From Calditrichia bacterium (GTDB lineage: Bacteria > Calditrichota > Calditrichia > RBG-13-44-9 > J042): a DNA stretch of 6,279 nt. A program made the translations under genes and the position numbers. The stretch spans positions 1 through 6,279 of the forward strand of contig JAUIFT010000181.1 in assembly GCA_030430345.1 (NCBI GenBank), read 5' to 3'. Numbering within the stretch: position 1 is the first letter of the stretch; every line of letters begins with the position of its first letter. This document shows positions 4,854 through 6,279 of this stretch, in pieces. Below the pieces are notes generated by a model. It was not told where the DNA came from and ran no database searches. It saw only the letters and a program-made list of their open reading frames with translations.

Positions 4854-6279
4854 ATGAAGTGGTTTCTACTAATTCTGGTTTTTATACAGATGACGGCATT
4901 CTCTCAGGCTGTTAGAGTGATGGATCAAAATACCCTTCAGCCGATCATTCATGTTTTGGTTTATAATAAGAACGGTTCAGAATATACAAATGATGATGGT
5001 GAAGCAGCACTGGACAAACTAAATATGCCAGACAGCGTTTTTTTCTACCACTCTTCTTATAAAGATTTCGCTGTATCCCATTCCGATTTAGTGGCAAGCA
5101 ATTACCGCATCATTCTCCGGGAGCGGCTGGTAAATATGGATGAGATTGTGGTCTCAGCGAATCGCTGGGAGCAAAACCGCCGGGAAGTAGCGATGAAGAT
5201 CACCAGCATTTCTCACCGGGAGAATAGTTTCAACAACCCGCAAACTACGGCGGACCTTTTGGCATCCTCCGGAGATGTCTATATTCAGAAAAGTCAGCAG
5301 GGGGGCGGCAGTCCGATGATTCGCGGGTTTGCCGCCAATCGGGTGCTGATCGTGGTGGATGGCATCCGCATGAATAATGCCATCTACCGGAGTGGCAATT
5401 TACAAAACGTGATTTCTCTGGATGCCAACAGCTTGCAAAATGCCGAAGTGATATTTGGCCCGGGGTCAGTCATCTACGGAAGCGACGCTATCGGCGGGGT
5501 GATGAGTTTTCAAACTGTACAACCAGTGCTGAGCAATAGCGGACAAACCAACTTTAGCTCGGAAGGATTCGGCCGCTTTTCTTCCGTTAATTCTGAACAA
5601 ACCTATCATTGGCGCCTCAATGCCGGTTCAAATCGCTGGGGCATTGCCAGCAGTATTACCTACAGTAATTTCGATGATCTGCAAATGGGCGCTAATGGCC
5701 GCGATGAATACCTGCGCAATAGTTTCGTCAGCCGTATTGATGGTCAGGATAGCTTGCTGGCGAATGATCGTCCGGAAATCCAGGTACCGAGCGGTTACGA
5801 TCAGTGGAACGTTTCTCAAAAGATCCGCTATCGCCCGAATTTGACCTGGGATGTTGATCTCGCCCTGCACTATTCCCGCACCTCCGACGTTCCCCGCTAT
5901 GATCGCCTGATCGAGTTTCGCGATGGCGCTCCCCGTTCCGCAGAATGGTATTATGGCCCACAAAAATGGTGGATGAATGCGCTCAATGTCCGTTACAACC
6001 GGCTCGGCGAGGCGTTCGATTCCGCCCGCTTAACCGCCGCATTTCAGGATTATGAGGAAAGCCGGAACGACCGCCGGTTTCGGAGCTTGAACCTGCGTCA
6101 ACGGGTTGAGAAAGTGAAAGTGTATTCCCTGAACCTTGATATGGATAAAAAGCTCAACGCTAACAATTCGTTGTACTATGGCAGTGAATTTGTGCATAAT
6201 CGAATTGGCTCCAGCGGGGAGCAAAAAAACATTGAAAGTGGGGAGACGGCACCGGCATCCAGTCGCTATCCCGATGATT
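4854..6279 (+). CDS. TonB-dependent outer-membrane receptor, HmuR-like plug, C-terminus beyond the window
   Basis: Outer-membrane gated channel for TonB-driven uptake. 475 residues are visible and the frame is open to the right edge; full-length relatives usually have 700-900. Residues 1-19 form a signal peptide (MKWFLLILVF core, AFSQA). Residues 20-90 resemble a carboxypeptidase-regulatory-like beta domain (TNDDGEAAL turn). A TonB-box-like segment is MDEIVVSA at 95-102. The plug spans about 110-225, with MIRGF (155-159), VVDGIRMNNA around Asp169-Gly170, and VIFGPGSVIYGSDAIGGVM ending near 217. The rest is barrel with alternating aromatic strands. The GGGSPMIRGF and RSGNLQNVISLD wording is typical of receptors annotated as heme/hemoglobin type (HmuR-like), but no ligand residues can be confirmed. 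AAGGTGG lies six bases before the ATG. The preceding spacer suggests an own promoter. Confidence 0.92.
   Translation, partial: MKWFLLILVFIQMTAFSQAVRVMDQNTLQPIIHVLVYNKNGSEYTNDDGEAALDKLNMPDSVFFYHSSYKDFAVSHSDLVASNYRIILRERLVNMDEIVVSANRWEQNRREVAMKITSISHRENSFNNPQTTADLLASSGDVYIQKSQQGGGSPMIRGFAANRVLIVVDGIRMNNAIYRSGNLQNVISLDANSLQNAEVIFGPGSVIYGSDAIGGVMSFQTVQPVLSNSGQTNFSSEGFGRFSSVNSEQTYHWRLNAGSNRWGIASSITYSNFDDLQMGANGRDEYLRNSFVSRIDGQDSLLANDRPEIQVPSGYDQWNVSQKIRYRPNLTWDVDLALHYSRTSDVPRYDRLIEFRDGAPRSAEWYYGPQKWWMNALNVRYNRLGEAFDSARLTAAFQDYEESRNDRRFRSLNLRQRVEKVKVYSLNLDMDKKLNANNSLYYGSEFVHNRIGSSGEQKNIESGETAPASSRYPDD

Noticed and set aside
5620..6224. Frames at 5620-5844 (plus) and 5628-6224 (minus)
   Set aside because: They are shadows of the TonB-dependent receptor barrel-coding sequence.

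Overview
The window looks like chromosomal DNA from a didermic (Gram-negative) bacterium of moderate GC content. A TonB-dependent outer-membrane receptor, an SLBB-type polysaccharide-export protein and several Sec signal peptides support this. The style of the secreted proteins (a metzincin-like protease followed by a beta-rich module, and an alginate-lyase-like toroid with a proline linker and an FN3 start) recalls the Bacteroidota/Calditrichota/KSB1-like part of the FCB group. That placement is inference from protein style, not proof.

Layout. (1) 1-1155, minus: a secreted zinc metalloprotease of the HExxHxxG type, running off the left edge. (2) 1156-1684: a non-coding stretch with a cluster of CAGTTC-like motifs, a 60-nt element that can fold as a three-way junction, and the likely terminator of the next gene. 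(3) 1685-2182, minus: a small stand-alone SLBB protein; a GTG start gives a clean signal peptide. (4) 2183-2491: a divergent intergenic region with a sigma-54-like -24/-12 promoter facing right. (5) 2492-2698, plus: a 68-residue single-pass membrane protein with a perfect AGGAGG ribosome-binding site, followed by a hairpin. (6) 2699-3312: about 600 bases without a gene, holding two inverted copies of a CCTTCGACAAGCTCAGG-like repeat and a very strong bidirectional terminator. (7) 3313-4386, minus: a secreted alginate-lyase-like protein whose C-terminus is a stub of an FN3 domain. (8) 4387-4853: an intergenic region with a perfect 11-bp inverted repeat. (9) 4854-6279, plus: a TonB-dependent receptor (475 residues seen) running off the right edge.

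The genes are mostly separate transcription units with their own terminators and long spacers, so no operon is visible. The shared theme is the cell surface: outer-membrane uptake, extracellular hydrolysis or lysis, and polysaccharide export. I see no CRISPR array, transposase, rRNA or tRNA. No clearly new multi-gene system is visible. The least ordinary signals are the regulatory and structural elements in the spacers, the small membrane protein and the FN3 stub.
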